Of a DNA stretch of 64,000 bases, positions 44,290 to 57,735 are shown piece by piece. Positions within the stretch are counted from its first letter, which is position 1; each line of letters opens with the position of its first letter. This DNA comes from Pogostemon cablin (Eukaryota; Streptophyta; Magnoliopsida; Lamiales; Lamiaceae): contig CM043012.1 in the NCBI GenBank assembly GCA_023678885.1, forward strand, positions 14,234,036-14,298,035, given 5' to 3'. The notes under the pieces are model-generated. The model was not told the origin of the DNA. It saw only the letters and a list, made by a program, of their open reading frames with translations, and made no database searches. A program made the translations under genes and the position numbers.

Positions 44290-46000
44290 CATTATTTTAT
44301 CAAAATTACTAAACTAATCAGAATCTGGTAACCGATATCCAGGAGTTGTGAAATAATTATCTAAAGTACTGAAATATTAAATAACTTATTAAATAAAACA
44401 AAGAAAAATAAATTCAAGAGTAAATCAAGAGAATAACAACAGTTCTAAGGTATTCGGTATAGACCAATTAATTTGGATTCTTAGACTTCCAATTGATTTT
44501 TCATGTAGCATCAATGGAAATACACCACATAACCCTATTATCCCACCAGATATGATACAATTTTAGGCTAAAAGTATATTCTGATTTATTTTCTAAGGTG
44601 CGTGAATATTACCAAGTCCCCTTCCTAGATACTAATCAAAACGAACAACAATACCTCCGGATAGCAAGTTAGACTAATAAGATATTTTTTAAAGTACTAC
44701 AAGACTTTATTCACTTCCTACTTTTAATGTCTAATTGCATTGTTCCACTAAACAATTGAAGTATCAGATTTACCAGTTCATGGAATTAAAGTGTTTATAG
44801 CCGAACTACCTTAATCCCTAACAGATAGACAATACCAATCATGAACGCATACAAGCCAACATAATAAATTAAGCATTATAACGGATGTCATGAATTTACT
44901 ATGAAGACGTTACAAAGTAGAAAAACAAAGTTTGATTAAATTAAATAAATTCAGACTATCAATTGCATGAAAACACAATCTTAGTATATATTTCCAAATA
45001 AAATAAACTAACATTCAAACCCTAGAACTGTAAAAGAAATTAGCCCATGAGGTTACAAGAAATACTCATGGCTATATAATTCATACCATAAATCAAGACA
45101 AAGGAAAGGGAAAGATTAGAAACACAAAACCCTAGCGTCAGCGTAGATCTGCGTTCCTTCTATGTCTCTCCGATCGTCTGATCTCTCTCAATCTGCACTA
45201 AGAACCTCTTCAGGATGGATGGATGATGGAATCTGATATAGATCTAATGTGTGTATGTGGGTGTGTCGTGAATTCACGATAGATATGATGGGCTCTCCCT
45301 TGTGTGTGTTGTGATCATTCTTTTTATGTATTGGGCATTTTTCATGGCTTTTTCTCATCGAATTCACGCTAAAACATGTTCTGGAAGTCGTAAATATGTT
45401 GCTAGATTGAACAGGCCATGGCTGGACATGCAGCTCGATGCCCAACTCGAGCCGAGTTGGGTTAAGAAGTGTCGAGCCATGGCCAAGCTGCATATGACTT
45501 AAAAGATGACCTCTCATAGGCTCTGTAGGACCCCAACTCGATCATAAACTCACACACGCTGGGTGTAGCTCGGCAGACTGCACTCGAGCAGAGTGGTCTG
45601 CCGAGCTATAGACTGCATTACACCATGGCTGGTCGTTTCGAGTATAACTTTCTCATACGGACTCCGATTTGAGTAATTTTTATGCCAAAGCGATCCTCTC
45701 TTTCGTGGATTTCCAACCATATATCACATGATCAATTTGGACTTCTCCACAAATACAGAAAAATTATGCAATGTGAACGTGTGTTTTTTAGCATTCCTTC
45801 ACACTTTCACTCTTTATTCCAACTTTGAACTTTTGATCCTTCTTCCACCTAAAACACAATAAAACACCTCAAATGCACCTTTTTTTCAAATATATGGACA
45901 TTTAAGAGACTTATACTAATAAAAAATAATAATTCTCATAAAAAGGTGTTAAATCGGACACTAAAACACACTAATTTTCATTCTCAATAATTACCGACCA
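44290..46000 (-). mobile_element. LTR-like segment of a Ty3/gypsy-type element
   Basis: Composition and layout resemble the LTR at 52,567-54,119: AT-rich end portions, a TCTCTCCGATCGTCTGATCT-type leader, and a middle with CTCGAG/GAGTTGGG motifs (45,430-45,620). Ends and target duplication were not found. Confidence 0.35.
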
Positions 46001-46588
46001 GAGATCAAGGTATTGAACCTCTTTGATTTGGTATTCTTCAAGTCAAGTTCTTCGGCATTCTTTGTGGATTCAACGGAGTTCCCCAAGTTCTATATCATTC
46101 ATCTCGAAAAGTTAAAGAAACAACGTTTGATCTAAGATCAAGGTGATAACCTCTTAAATCCGACATTCATCTAGTGTTTTTTGTGAAGTCAACAACATTC
46201 TACCGAATTCAACGACGTTTATCATTGAAAGATCTTAATTTAACATTTGATCCGAAAAATGCTCGACACCTCCAAATCAACATTATAAAACCTAAAATTT
46301 GAGTTTGGACAAATGTAATATTAAGATCTAACTCCAAAATTTGAAGAAAGTCGAAGTCAACTCAAGAGAGGAATCAGAGGATACCTAGAGACCGTTTCTT
46401 AAATTCTCAAGTTCAATTCATTTGAATTATCTTTGTAATTATCCATTGTGTTTATTATTCAATAAATACAAATTTTGGCATGCCCTGTGGGACAGTTTCT
46501 AACTTTCATATCTTCTCCTTGAAAGTTCAAAAAGACTAAGAATAAAAGAGACTAAGAATGACTCATCTCAGGATTTCAATAAGAAGGT
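46001..46588 (+). mobile_element. LTR 3' portion, primer-binding site and leader of a Tat-like element
   Basis: TTTGGCATGCCCTGTGGGAC at about 46,475-46,494 is close to the primer-site sequence of the minus-strand Tat-like element (TAGCATGCCCGGTGGGACC at 57,711-57,730). CAATAAATACAAATT just before it resembles an LTR polyadenylation end. The leader after it is broken at 46,588 by the Sirevirus-family solo LTR. Confidence 0.5.
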
Positions 46589-47465
46589 TGTTTGGTGCCC
46601 AGCGGTGTAAGTGTGTTTAACGTCAGTGATGTTGTTCTAAGTTTGGCAACACTTCGTACAACACCGACTCTAATCAGAATATGAAACTTAAATATGAGAT
46701 TGCAAGTTTGTACAGCGGAAGACTTAACATATGGATTACTCAATCTTTCCACAAACTTACAAATAAGTTTGTGGCGGCCTCATGGAATAAATATTACTAA
46801 CTTGAAAAAAGTGATTACAAAAATAGATTCTAAGAGATGAAAATAATTTTTTCACTCTTCGAACTCAAAATCAGATAATAATCCAAACAAGTTCCCAAAT
46901 GGCAAACCTAGATTATTAGATCTAAGCATACTTCAAGTATACAGTTCCACTGCCTGTGAACAGTACATACAAAACACACAAGATAATACCATACATGTAA
47001 TGTTGAATAGAATGTTACAACATTAGAGAAAACACTACATGAGAGACCTAAAGATAAACTCTAAGTCTGACGTCTCTCTATGTGTAAGATCTCTCCAAGT
47101 TTTTCCGCATTTCTTCAAGGTCTGGAAATTTCTATTTATAGTCGTGAATCATGCTGCATCCTTATTCATGTAAGTGGTCCACTATGAGATATAAATCTAC
47201 CCATGATTGAAGAATTAACCTCTCACTACTTCGGGTAGTTATCTTCATACTCTAGAATTTCCAGACTTCTAAAACTTTCCAAACTACTCCCCAAACTTGT
47301 GGGTTCCTTTCTAGAATGATCATCATTCAACTTCCATAACCCTGAAAGCAACATCAAGCACAACAACACAAACAACATTAACATGTTAGTGGCTAAAATA
47401 ATAATTGGTGGAGGATCAGTGTGATTCCAGATGTGTCGACACTGTCTCAACACTTCACATCAACA
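46589..47465 (-). mobile_element. Solo LTR of the same Sirevirus family
   Basis: In reverse complement it matches the 891-bp LTRs at 17.8 and 26.3 kb along its length: start TGTTGATGTGAAGTGTTGAG at 47,465, shared segments such as CACAAACTT and GTGATTACAAAAA, and the LTR end near 46,589 (TGTTTGGTGCCC on the plus strand). Length is about 877 bp. Flanks AAGGT and AATGT match in four of five bases. It is more diverged than the pair in the intact element, hence probably older. Solo LTRs arise by recombination between the two LTRs. Confidence 0.85.
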
Positions 47466-47698
47466 AATGTCCTTTGCTTTAAAGTCTTCAAAGTTGCAGA
47501 CTGTGAAGATTTAAAGGATAGCTTCACTCTGGAGATTCAGCTTCCTATCATCAACGAAGTTTTTTTAACTTTTCTTAAACTATCAGAGTAATGCTATGAC
47601 CTTCTTTTAGGATATATACATAATATAGATGCGAAGATACGATGTTGAAATTACAGATTATATAAACAAATAAACACATAAAGAATGGGTTTCTTCAA

Positions 47699-47785
<87 letters not shown>

Positions 47786-48240
47786 TGTGAAGATGCGATG
47801 TTGAAATTACAAATTATATAAAAAATAAAGGGGGAGGGGAAACTATATGTATGTTGAGATTTTGGATGTGTTACATGTGAAAAAGGAAGGTGAATAATGT
47901 AACCAAAATATCAAACTGCTAAGATATGTAAAAATTAAGTCGTATATAGTTATTTATTTTTCTTGACTTTGTCATACTTTTTGCAGAAGTAAGATTTATC
48001 ATAATAATTTATGTTTTTATTATTGTGGATGTGTGAAATTGAGTGTTAAATGAATTTACAAACCTTGTTAAAGAACAAATTGTAAGATGTAGATTTCTTA
48101 TTCTTTTTAAACCTGCAGAAATTTTCAATAAAGTAAAAGTTAAAAATATACTCATAATTTTTTAAACTAAACTAGCTTCTCTGGTGTAAACAGGAAAGTT
48201 TGTTTCTCCAGCACTACTTCTAGATGAATGTACACTAAAG
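47466..48240. repeat. Spacer with (AT)n between 50-bp direct repeats
   Basis: A pure (AT)n run at 47,701-47,783 lies between two direct copies of about 50 bp beginning ATAGATG(C/T)GAAGAT (about 47,626 and 47,782) and containing CGATGTTGAAATTACA. No gene is recognised. Confidence 0.7.
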
Positions 48241-49330
48241 AATCCAGAGCATCAACTAGAGATGTAGGCTTGCATAAAATGGAAGGCTGATGACTCAAGT
48301 GTATCTCTAGTAGAGCTCAAGGCATCACTTTTACCAGGATTGGGAGGAGGAGTGAAATCCTCCATTGAACTAAAGCAGTTATCTCTACAATCTTGGATCA
48401 ATTCATTAGCAAACTTCATAGCTGAAGTAGGTGATGACATTGTCGCTTGTGATTCTATTGCATCAACTTCAACAAAACAATCGGACACCGATTACTCACC
48501 CAAAGCATCAAACTTTAGCCAACCAACTAGATGTGTGATGGGAAAAAATGAGTAACTAGTTACTATCTAATGCGACAACATTATTAGTCATAATTTCAGG
48601 AGGCTTTGATGAAGATTCAGAGACAAGACCAGTAGATTATCCACAACAATTGTTAGCCACATCAGGAAATTGTATACCCCCAGCCACCATATTTAATGCG
48701 CTACTCCAATTAGGACCCTTATTTGGCACAGTAAAATTAATTTGACCTGGTTGCTTGATCTCATTAGCCCAACTTACCTGATCTTAATTGTTAGGCCTCG
48801 GTTTAGGACTTAGAATCTCCAAGAAACTAGATTTTGGATGGAAACATTTGAGGATTCAAATTGTTGCTTCTCAGTAGTTGGAACTCACCAGTGCTTAGGA
48901 ATAAGCAAATTACAGACATCTAAATTTACTTCTTATTTTACTGTTTTGGGCAACTTGGATACAGGTTCAAAAACAGACTCAGGTTCTATATTGTTCAAGC
49001 TTAACCAAATTTGTAATGGCCTCAACTTTTATTCATAAGACTTGCTAGCTAAGCCCAGATGAGTATATTTGTTTGCAGCTCATAACCAATAGTTGTCTTG
49101 TTTTGAGTTTTCTTTTTAGTATTTTTCTTAAAATGGTCAATTTTATCAAATTCCCTAACATGATTAGTAGCTTTTGACATCTGAAAAGACCTGATTAAGG
49201 GATCACATTATGTTCTGGGACATCATGGGGATTAGCACTTTTGTCCTTCAACAAATCCCAGTATTTTGGCTTGGGGGATCATCTACCATTTGTGTTTCAT
49301 TCTTAGGTTTCCAACGCAATTTTAATATTA
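48241..49330 (-). pseudogene. Unidentified decayed coding-like region
   Basis: The minus strand holds short frames of protein-like composition: MSDCFVEVDAIESQATMSSP near 48,488, and segments around 48,700 and 49,130 rich in Lys/Asn. Codon-like base use suggests an old retroelement ORF, possibly a LINE ORF1 or gag, but I recognise no domain and stops are frequent. No function is proposed. Confidence 0.3.
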
Positions 49331-50649
49331 TAGAAATACAAAGATGAAAATTACCTTAGGATTATATTTGCCTAATCTTGCTTACTTGCAATTTTTATTT
49401 TGTCTCTGGTGTGGAAGGAGAGGAGGAGAGTGTCTATCAACATTGGGAATGGGAGGAAATAGATCGTTTGTATCAGTGAGAGTGAGAAGAAAGATTGAAG
49501 TTTTAATTTGGAAATCTTCATACGACTTTGTTTCATTTTTCAAATTTTATTTTTTAAATAGCTGGAGGGTGATGTGGATAAGAAATGTACATGTTAGCCT
49601 CTAAGCAAGCCTCCCACTACCCAGTGGTTCGAGTTGCAAAAGGGATTAAACTGGAGTACTTATTTGAAAATTCTAAAAAGGTTTGGACTAATTCAAAATC
49701 GAAGTAAAGATTGAGACTTTATTAAAAATTAACCTTAAATATATTATTCAAATTTTTACAGGAATACTTAGTCATTTACCAAAGAGTGAAAATAAAGTAC
49801 ACTTACTGCAGAAACTTTTTGCTCAATTTATGCCTTGAAAATGGATGAACTTGAGTAAATGTTCAACATAAAAATTTCTTATATATGTATCTAATATGTT
49901 TTTGTAAACTATTATTTGAAAAATATTCACACAAATGAAAGTTATGAGCACTTTACTAGATTGTGGCAGCCTGCATGCAAGAAAACCCAAGCTTGATTTG
50001 ACCTCTTCAATTGAAGATTAAAACAAATGAGTTACAGAAATCAATAAGTATTAAAATGTTCACCTATGTGTCTGATATGTGCATATAAAATAGTTTTAAA
50101 TTAATTAATGATTTGAAAGAGATACCTAATTTTCCAAACTGTAAAAACATAACACCTTAAGAATCTTTACACTAGTTTCTTGCACTCTGTGGTTTATTGT
50201 ATAATACCAATTTAGACAAGACATCAAAGAAAAATCAAATATTAAGATATCTTCTATCCTCATGTAAAGTAGCATCAAAATTTACTAATTCAAGGGAGAG
50301 ATACACTCTTTTACATAAAATGTGTCAAGCAGGGAATTTTGGTTTATAAACCACATTTTTAATTAAAGAATTCCCAAAACTCAAATGACCTTTAGTAATC
50401 AATTATTGATTGTAAACAACTACAAGAAGACCCCTAAGTGCGATTTAGTGTTATCTAGATGAGTAATATCTTGGTGACTTTTCACATGAGATTAGAAAAT
50501 AAATCTAATTACTTATATGCTAAGAGAGAATTAAAATTTTTAAAGCATTGAGGTTACGAGGGAAACCAGCAACGTCAGCGCTCTTCCTCAACCTTTACCT
50601 TAAATTTTCCATAGATTATCCCGAAGTTTTCATGGAAATTGCGCAATTT
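49331..50649. other. Spacer, no gene recognised
   Basis: A 86-codon frame at 49,344-49,604 has no recognisable motif. The rest is AT-rich without structure I could define. Confidence 0.4.
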
Positions 50650-51391
50650 GGATAATTGTTGAAAGATTGACAAAGACAATACACTTTTTACCCATAAAAT
50701 GAACTTTACCATGGATAAACTTGTCCAAATTTATCTTAGGGAGATAGTACAATTGCATGGTGTACCAGTTTCAATAGAGTCCAACAGGGATACTCATTTT
50801 ACTTCTAACTACTGGCATAAGCTACAAGATGTAATGGGGACCCAATTGAAGTACAATACCGCATACCACCCTTAAACAGATGGGAAAATAGAAAGGACCA
50901 ACTAAAAAATCAAAGATATGTTGAGGGCATGTATCTTGGACTTTGGAGAAAGCTAAGAATATTACATAGAATTTGCCTAAAACAATAGTTACCAAGCGAC
51001 AATTTGCATGACTCAATATGAGGCTCTATATGGGAGAAAATGAAGGTCTTTACTCTATTGGGATGAGGTTAGAGAAAGAAAATTGTTGGGACCTAGGACT
51101 GTTGACAAAATAGTGAAAGACATAAGCTAGATTAGAGAAAAATCAAAATTGCACATGACCGACAAAAGGCCTATGCTGACATGAAATATAAAGATCAAAA
51201 GTACCAACCGGGAGACACAGTTCCTAAAGGTAACACCAGTGAAGAGTATTTTGCATTTTGGAAAAGAGAGAAAAACTTTTTTGGGTCATACGTTTGGAAA
51301 TTATCGGGAAAATAGCTTACAAAATAGCCTTACCACCTAATTTGTCTGGAATTCATAATATCTTCCACATGCCAATATTACGGCCTTACAT
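50650..51391 (+). pseudogene. Ty3/gypsy integrase fragment (chromovirus-like)
   Basis: Segments VERLTKTIHFLPIK, LREIVQLHGVPVSI, SNRDTHFTSNYWHKL, QYEALYGRK and KVTPVKSILHFGKERK, ending near NLSGIHNIFHM, match the integrase core and C-terminal region of Del/Tekay-type gypsy elements. The second catalytic Asp (in NRDTHF) and the Glu (in KIERTN) are recognisable, but the YHPQTDG motif has a TAA in place of Gln and other stops and shifts follow. Its RT and LTRs are not adjacent, so it is an isolated fragment. Confidence 0.8.
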
Positions 51392-51766
51392 ATTGTTGCG
51401 TTTTTTACGTGCACGAAATTAAAATCCTCAAGTGAAAGGATATCTAGCTATTGCAGCGACAAGTGACCAAGTTTATTATTAAACCCTAAGGACGATAAAT
51501 TATTTATTTTTAAAATACTAGAACAAGTAAAACATGTGATCAATATAAACTATTCGAGTTTTTCTAACAACTAATTAAGACTTGAAAATTAAAGAAGAAT
51601 AAATTAAGAAAATATGAGAATTCAAATATGGAGAAATAGTAGCTCTAGGGACTCCAATTAAAACCTATTAATCTAATACTATGATATTCGGATTTAATTT
51701 TATATGAGATTTGGAAGAATCACCAGAGCAAATGAATTTACTTAATTAGTCTAAGTAAACTTATAA
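51392..51766. mobile_element. Unidentified repeat segment between two gypsy fragments
   Basis: The sequence starting TGTTGCGTTTTTTACGTGCA is AT-rich and resembles the start of the LTRs nearby, but no end or duplication is defined. It abuts the truncated RNase H end of the Tat-like element. Confidence 0.3.
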
Positions 51767-52566
51767 TTAATCTGGTTTATCCCCTAAAGGGCCATTTACA
51801 AGAACTAAGCAGATCTTCTCAATAGGTGAATATTTCAACTCGTTTGGAGTCATGGTTCTACTTAGGTAGTAGAGAGCAGTTTCTTTGCCATCATCATTCT
51901 CTTGTGCAAGTAAAGCTCCAACAAAACGTTCTTGAGTAGCTAGATAGAGAATTAATGGATGTCCGGGTATTAGAGCACCCAACACTAGTGCCTTCATCAA
52001 GTATTCTTTAATTCTATTGAAAGCATTATTGCAAGCTTCATCCCATTCAAATATGCTGCCTTTCTTCATGAGATGACTAAATGGTTGCCATCGACCAACC
52101 AAGTTTGATATGAATCTTCTCAAGTATTCCAACTTTCCTCGAAGTCTTTTGAGTTCATGTATGTTCGAGGCACATGCATCTTCATGATTGCGTCAATATT
52201 TGCTTTTTCAATCTCGATTCCTCGACGACGAACAATAAATCTAAGAAATTTTTCGGATGTAACTCCAAATGCACACTTGAGTGGATTCATTTTGAGTTGA
52301 TGCTCTCTTAACCGTTCAAACACTTGCCTTAGATCATGGAGATAATTCTTCTTTTCTTTGATTTCACCACAATATCATCAACATAACATTCGACGGTCTT
52401 ATGGAGCATGTCATCGAATATCTTTTGCATGGCTCGTTGATAAGTGACACCAGCATTCATCAAATCAAATAGCATGACATTGTAACAGTATATTCCTTTT
52501 GAAGTACGAAAGGATGTCTTCTCTTGATCCTCATGAGCCAAACTAATTTGATTGTAGTCGGATGAC
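51767..52566 (-). pseudogene. Tat-like RT C-terminal half and RNase H
   Basis: This continues after the inserted LTR: AHEDQEKTSFRTSKGIYCYN, AGVTYQRAMQKIFDDML, catalytic YVDDIVVKSK (about 52,375), HQLKMNPLKCAFGV, then the thumb and RNase H segments RRFISNLVGRWQPFSHLMKK and ALLAQENDDGKETALYYLSR. A frameshift near 52,130 and another near 52,325 separate the pieces. The sequence stops inside RNase H. Confidence 0.85.
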
Positions 52567-54119
52567 TGATGGGTATTTTCTCAGCACACAATTAATCCCC
52601 AAGTATAAAGGATGAGATTGTAGTTTAGATAAGTGAACAAGTTATATATTGAACTCAAAGGACAATTGATTATCAATTTATTATTATCTAAATTAATGAA
52701 AACTAATATTTGACAATTTAATAGTAGAATAGTTATTAGTCTAAGTAACGAAATAATTAAATAACAAATAAAATAGAGAAATAGATACTAATTGAGAGTT
52801 TAAACAAGTGAGAAGATAGGTAGTTCTTCGGGCCATCTAGTTTCTCAGGTTAATCTCCCTTCCGTATGTCAATGTCCGACTCTGCCTTATGGAATATGAA
52901 TGCATCACTAAGCCATGAAAATCTACTCTATAGACACAAGCAGATAAGTGTGTAACACGTGTGAATCCCCTTAGAGCAAGAGTAGAAATTCACCCCCCTT
53001 TCTAGGTACTATCGATATTAATTATTTCTCGTGCACTAAGTAATCTAAATCGATATGATCTCCCTTTTTAGGTACTATGAATTTATCTCATTTATCCTAC
53101 TTATTAACTCGATTTCAATTTAATTAAAAAGTATTTATATAAGATAGTTCTAATGAAGGCTCGGAGTCCCCTCACTTAGAATCATAATATGGAATCCTAC
53201 TCAACAGTGAACGCACTCAATCAATAAACAAGATATATATTCAAACTCTATATAACAGTTAATGATGCACAAAATAATATTGAGCATGAATTAAAAACGT
53301 ATTGTCTTATATAAAATAAATTCACAAGTAGTGTTGTACGGAGTATACACATGGAAGTTCAATTAACTAGATAAAACGTTCATAAACCCTAGAACTACCA
53401 AAGTGGTTCTAGTCCATGATGTTTTGGAGAACGTTCACGGTAATTGGATAGATTTTCCCATAGTCTTGAAAATTACAAGTTAAATTAAGATGCGAAGTAA
53501 ACTCTAAATGTGGGTGATGTCGCTTCTCGCTCCGTCTTGAATCTTCACTTGGTTCTCACTTGATTCGTTGCTCGAATCTCTCTCTACAGCTCCTGCAGAT
53601 GGAGTTAGGGTTTGGATGCTGTGTAGGATGGATGTGGAATCTAACTCCCTTCTTGATGTGATCTGCTTCCCTTTTTATACTTGTAAAACTCTCCTTATGG
53701 ACCTTTACTGAGTTTTTTCTTGGAAAATACATCAAAACACGCACTGGAGAGTCAGAATTACTAAAAATAGATCGATGTGTTCTCGCTCAACTAAGATGGT
53801 TAGGTCGAGCGGTGGTCAAGCGGCGGCCGAGTGAGCTGAAGCTCTGTCCGGTATCTCACTCGACCATTCCTGACATCGCTTGACCAGCACATCCTGGTCG
53901 AGCGGCTTTTCCTGAGGTTGAGTGGCGCCTCAAAAACTGTGTTTTCCAATTCTGAGCACTTCTGCCCTGTTTTTCTGTATAAATATGCTCAGATAACCTC
54001 AGTAGCATCTGATTCATAACTTTTTCATTAACAACCCAATTTGTCTTGGTTATAGACCAAATCACACTCGAATTCCACATAAATCAGAGCTCAAAATACG
54101 TGAATTATCACTTTCATCA
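52567..54119 (-). mobile_element. Solo LTR (1553 bp) inserted in the Tat-like RT
   Basis: Ends TGATGGGTATTTTCTCAGCA and TTATCACTTTCATCA are TG...CA, and ATGAC flanks both sides (52,562-52,566 and 54,120-54,124), a perfect 5-bp duplication. Read on the minus strand it has a TATA box (TATAAAAAGGG near 53,682) followed by a leader-like segment, so that is probably its orientation. No internal coding region; it is what remains after LTR-LTR recombination. Confidence 0.88.
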
Positions 54120-55800
54120 ATGACCATCCTTGAATGAAAGAACTTCATGCCCCGTTGTTGAATCAATCATGAGTTCAACAATTGGCAGTGGAAAATTATC
54201 TTTTGGACATGCCATGTTCAAATCTCGGAAATCAATGCATACTCTGAGTTGTCCATTTAACTTCCTCACCGGCACGATGTTAGAAATCCATGTAGGATAC
54301 TTGACTTCTCTGATCTTTCCTACTTCAAGAAGCTTATTAACTTCATTCACGATCAACGGAATCAACTCTGACCGAAATCGATGCTGCATTTGTTTAACCG
54401 GTCGAGTTTCCTTTTTAATGGACATGTGATACACTGTAATTTTCGTATTCAAGCCTAGCATTTCTTTGTGCAACCATGCAAAGACGTCTATGAATTCTAG
54501 CAAAAGGCTGATGTACTTTTCTTCTTTCTCAACATTTAGCAGAGCACTTATGTAGATAGGACGTAGGTCATTTTCATCACTTAGGTTGATTTCTTTTATC
54601 TCATCAACAATGGCTTTTACACCCTCTTCAAATTGTGGAGGGGCATCTTCAGTATCTATCTCTCCATTTGAGAATCTTCAAGAGTGGTGATATGGTTGGT
54701 GGAAGCTACAATTTCCTTATCATCATCACTATCCTCTTTAGTAAAGATGATTGTCTGCATTTTTGGCTTTCAACACTCTTCCACATGACACATTCAAAAT
54801 ATTTCGTCTCCTCATGCAAGAGGGAATTTGACTCTGGAATTTTTGGAAGCTAGGAGACTTGAATTATTTTGACTCTCACACTTGTTCCTTTCAAAGGGTC
54901 CAAGCCTTTCAAAGACAGTCCCAAGCTTTTCGAAGACAGAGACTCTCTTGATTTTCCTACCGCCTTCTTCAAACATATCTTCCGTGGATGAAGCTTCTCC
55001 CTCGGTGATTTAACTTGTGCATGCTCTTCTAATTGCAATGCAGACTGGCTTTTGAGGGACATATCCCAAACCTAGCTTGGCATTCTTGACAGTGGGGCCA
55101 ATATTTTTCAATATTTTTTTAATGGCATAAGTCCATGTTCTGGTTGGTTGATGGTCTCTTGATACAACTTGCTCGTCATCGGTTTTTCCTTTGGTCATAA
55201 CCGGTCATTATGAGTAGTTTGAAAGCTTGTGGACTATATAACTTGGTTATTTCTGCTTCAAATACTTCACCGTGCTCAATCTTTGCTCCTTCGATAGGAC
55301 GTATGAATCCTTTGAGTGGTGGAAAAGAAGATTTATTTGCATCAATTTTTGTTAAAGGCAATGTCAACTATTCCAAGGTCACAAGCTTCTCCTTGTTCAT
55401 CTTGAGAGTGACAGATGATGTGTTACCTCCATTCTTTATTTGTTTACTGCCCCCATCATCTTGCGCTGAGCCTTTCTCACGTTTCACTTCCTTTGTATTC
55501 TTGAAGAAATATTTATCATCTGTAAAGTAAGCTTCAGCTTCAGTAAATGGTTTGTCATCACCGAATACCCTTCTTACGTTGTTGCCTTCACTATATTTAA
55601 AGTACTGGTATAATATAGAAGGATTACACCATTCTCATGTAGCCATGGGCACCCCAAAAGCATGTTGTATGAAGTTTTTGCATCAATAACATGGAATGAC
55701 ACTATTGATTTCATTTCATCAATTAGCAAATCAAGAACTATTGTGCCAAGAGTTCTTTGATCTTTATGGTTGAACCCTTGAATCATCATCAGTTATGATT
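54120..55800 (-). pseudogene. Tat-like protease-RT linker and RT N-terminal half
   Basis: FIDVFAWLHKEMLGLNTKIT opens the conserved RT region; PVKQMQHRFRSELIPLIVNE, VGKIREVKYPTWISNIVPVR and VCIDFRDLNMACPKDNFPLP follow, up to LSFKDGH, where the inserted LTR starts. Upstream (54,850-55,790), fragments in shifting frames include the protease end IDAKTSYNMLLGCPWLHENG. Multiple frame changes show it is dead. Confidence 0.82.
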
Positions 55801-57666
55801 GAGTTCATCCACTGGTATTTCCTATATCCTCAACATCCTTAAAGACAGAATATTCACCGCTGAGCCTCCATCAACAAGTATACGATTTACTCGTAGCCCT
55901 TGTGTATAACCGATTACAAATAGAGGTCGGTTATGAGGTTGTAAACCCAAAAATATATTTTCATCTATGAAGGTCACCTTCATGGAGTAAGCTTTTTCCT
56001 TAACCTCAATTTGTTTACCTTCGCTGCCCTTCTCACTCACCACATGACATGAGCTTTCATCACGAATTTCTTTTATAGAAGTGAAGTTTGCGGCTGCTTC
56101 ATCCTCTAAAATGATTTTTCCTTCCTTGGCCAGCTGCATGATCTTTTCCTTGAAGACGAAATAATCATGAATGGAATGACCCACCAATCTATGGTACTTG
56201 CAATACTTTAAATCATTAGTTCGATTGGCTTCCTCTGGGCGCTTCATCTCTGGAATTCGATGAGTTTGTCTTTAATGAGATCATCGAATATGCCAAAAAC
56301 ATTAAAGTTCAAGAATAGATACTCATTTTCTTGCATCTCCTGCAGGGTTAATCTTCTTTGCCCCCACTCTTGGGCAACTTGTTTCCCCTTGTTTTTATTA
56401 TCCTCTCCATTCTTTCGAACCTTGACAGTAGTGGCATTTGTGGCCATTGCTTCTTTGTTGGAGTTTTTGGCATAAGGCTTGCCCCATTTTTTGGCTTCTG
56501 CCTATCCTTGGACTTGTAAGAGTCCGACACTGGCGAATGTTTGATTCTAATAGCCGTCATGCTCAATTCCATGTCATGAGCTCTCATAGCCAATTCCTCA
56601 CAAGTCTTTGGCCGAATTCCTTGGAGTATGTAGAGTAGACTCCATTCCATCTCTTGGATGCACATTTCGATGGCGGACTCTTCAGATAATCGGTCCTTGC
56701 AGTTTAAATTCAAATTCCTCCACCAATTGATATAATAATAGCAGGCTATTCCTTCAATTGACGAGTGTTAGTTAGCTCAATCATGCTAACGGTCCTCCTA
56801 GTACTGTAGAAACGATTGAGAAATTCATGCTCCATTTATGCCTAACTGTCAATGGACTCAGCTTGCAAGACAATATACCAATCAAAGGCATTTCCTTTGA
56901 GAGAGTGAACAAACTGCCTCACCATATGGTCTCCATTAGTACTAGCATCATTGTACATCTCCATAAAGTGTGCCACGTGTTGCCTTGGGTTTTCCTTGCC
57001 ATCAAATTGTTGAAACTTGGGAGGTTGATAGTCAGCCGACATCTTTAAGTTGTTCACTCTTTTTGTGTATGGCTTGAAATAAGTGACGGTGGGCTTGGAA
57101 GTCTCTTCAAACCTTTCTTTTATTGTTCCAAGTATAATATCCTTCAATTGATCAACTTGGAGCATTCCATCAGCTGAAAGTTGCAATCCCCTTTCAGTTT
57201 GCTCTTTTTCAGTAGTCAGGCATCTTGTGAACTCTTCCACCTCACTATCGTCCACAACTCCTTTTCCATTTGCATGAATAGTCTCCCAATGTCCTTTCCT
57301 TCTATCAATTTGGAGATCTTTGAATCTTGAGCTTCTACGTGTTTTGTGAGCCCTTCGTAGCTTTCATTATGCTTGCTAGTTGATCCTCAACCGTTTAGTA
57401 TTTGCCATCATTACTGGAGCTACAACTGAGTCAGATGAAGAGCTTGAAGATGAATGAGGATGTGAGCATGCATAATCTTCATCACTATCATCTTTCATGG
57501 GTGGCTGTTTTCTTGAAGTCTCTTCAACCGAAGGGTTGGATCCAGATGAGGCCTCCGACTGAGCTTTCTTTGACATGTTCCTTGTAACGACAACAACATA
57601 TTCACTCAATGAATCTGAGAGCTTAGAAGCAGTAGTCCTTTCCACTGTGATCTTGACAGGAGTCAT
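55801..57666 (-). pseudogene. Tat-like gag and aspartic protease
   Basis: Gag begins at 57,666 with a Ser/Asp-rich N-terminus; the capsid-type Retrotrans_gag segment lies at 56,842-57,255 (YQPPKFQQFDGKENPRQHVA, FVHSLKGNAFDWY). A nucleocapsid-like CKYHRLVGHSIHDYFVFKEK motif is at about 56,190. The protease site is LVDGGSAVNIL at about 55,850. Frames shift near 56,715-56,840, 56,350 and 55,800. Confidence 0.82.
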
Positions 57667-57710
57667 GTTGTATCTTCAAGCTTGTAGAGAGAAGAGATAA
57701 GAAGTAGAGA

Positions 57711-57730
57711 TGGTCCCACCGGGCATGCTA
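57711..57730 (-). other. Primer-binding site of the Tat-like element
   Basis: Minus-strand AGCATGCCCGGTGGGACCA follows the LTR end by a few bases, in the expected position. The primer tRNA was not assigned. Confidence 0.6.
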
Positions 57731-57735
57731 AAATT

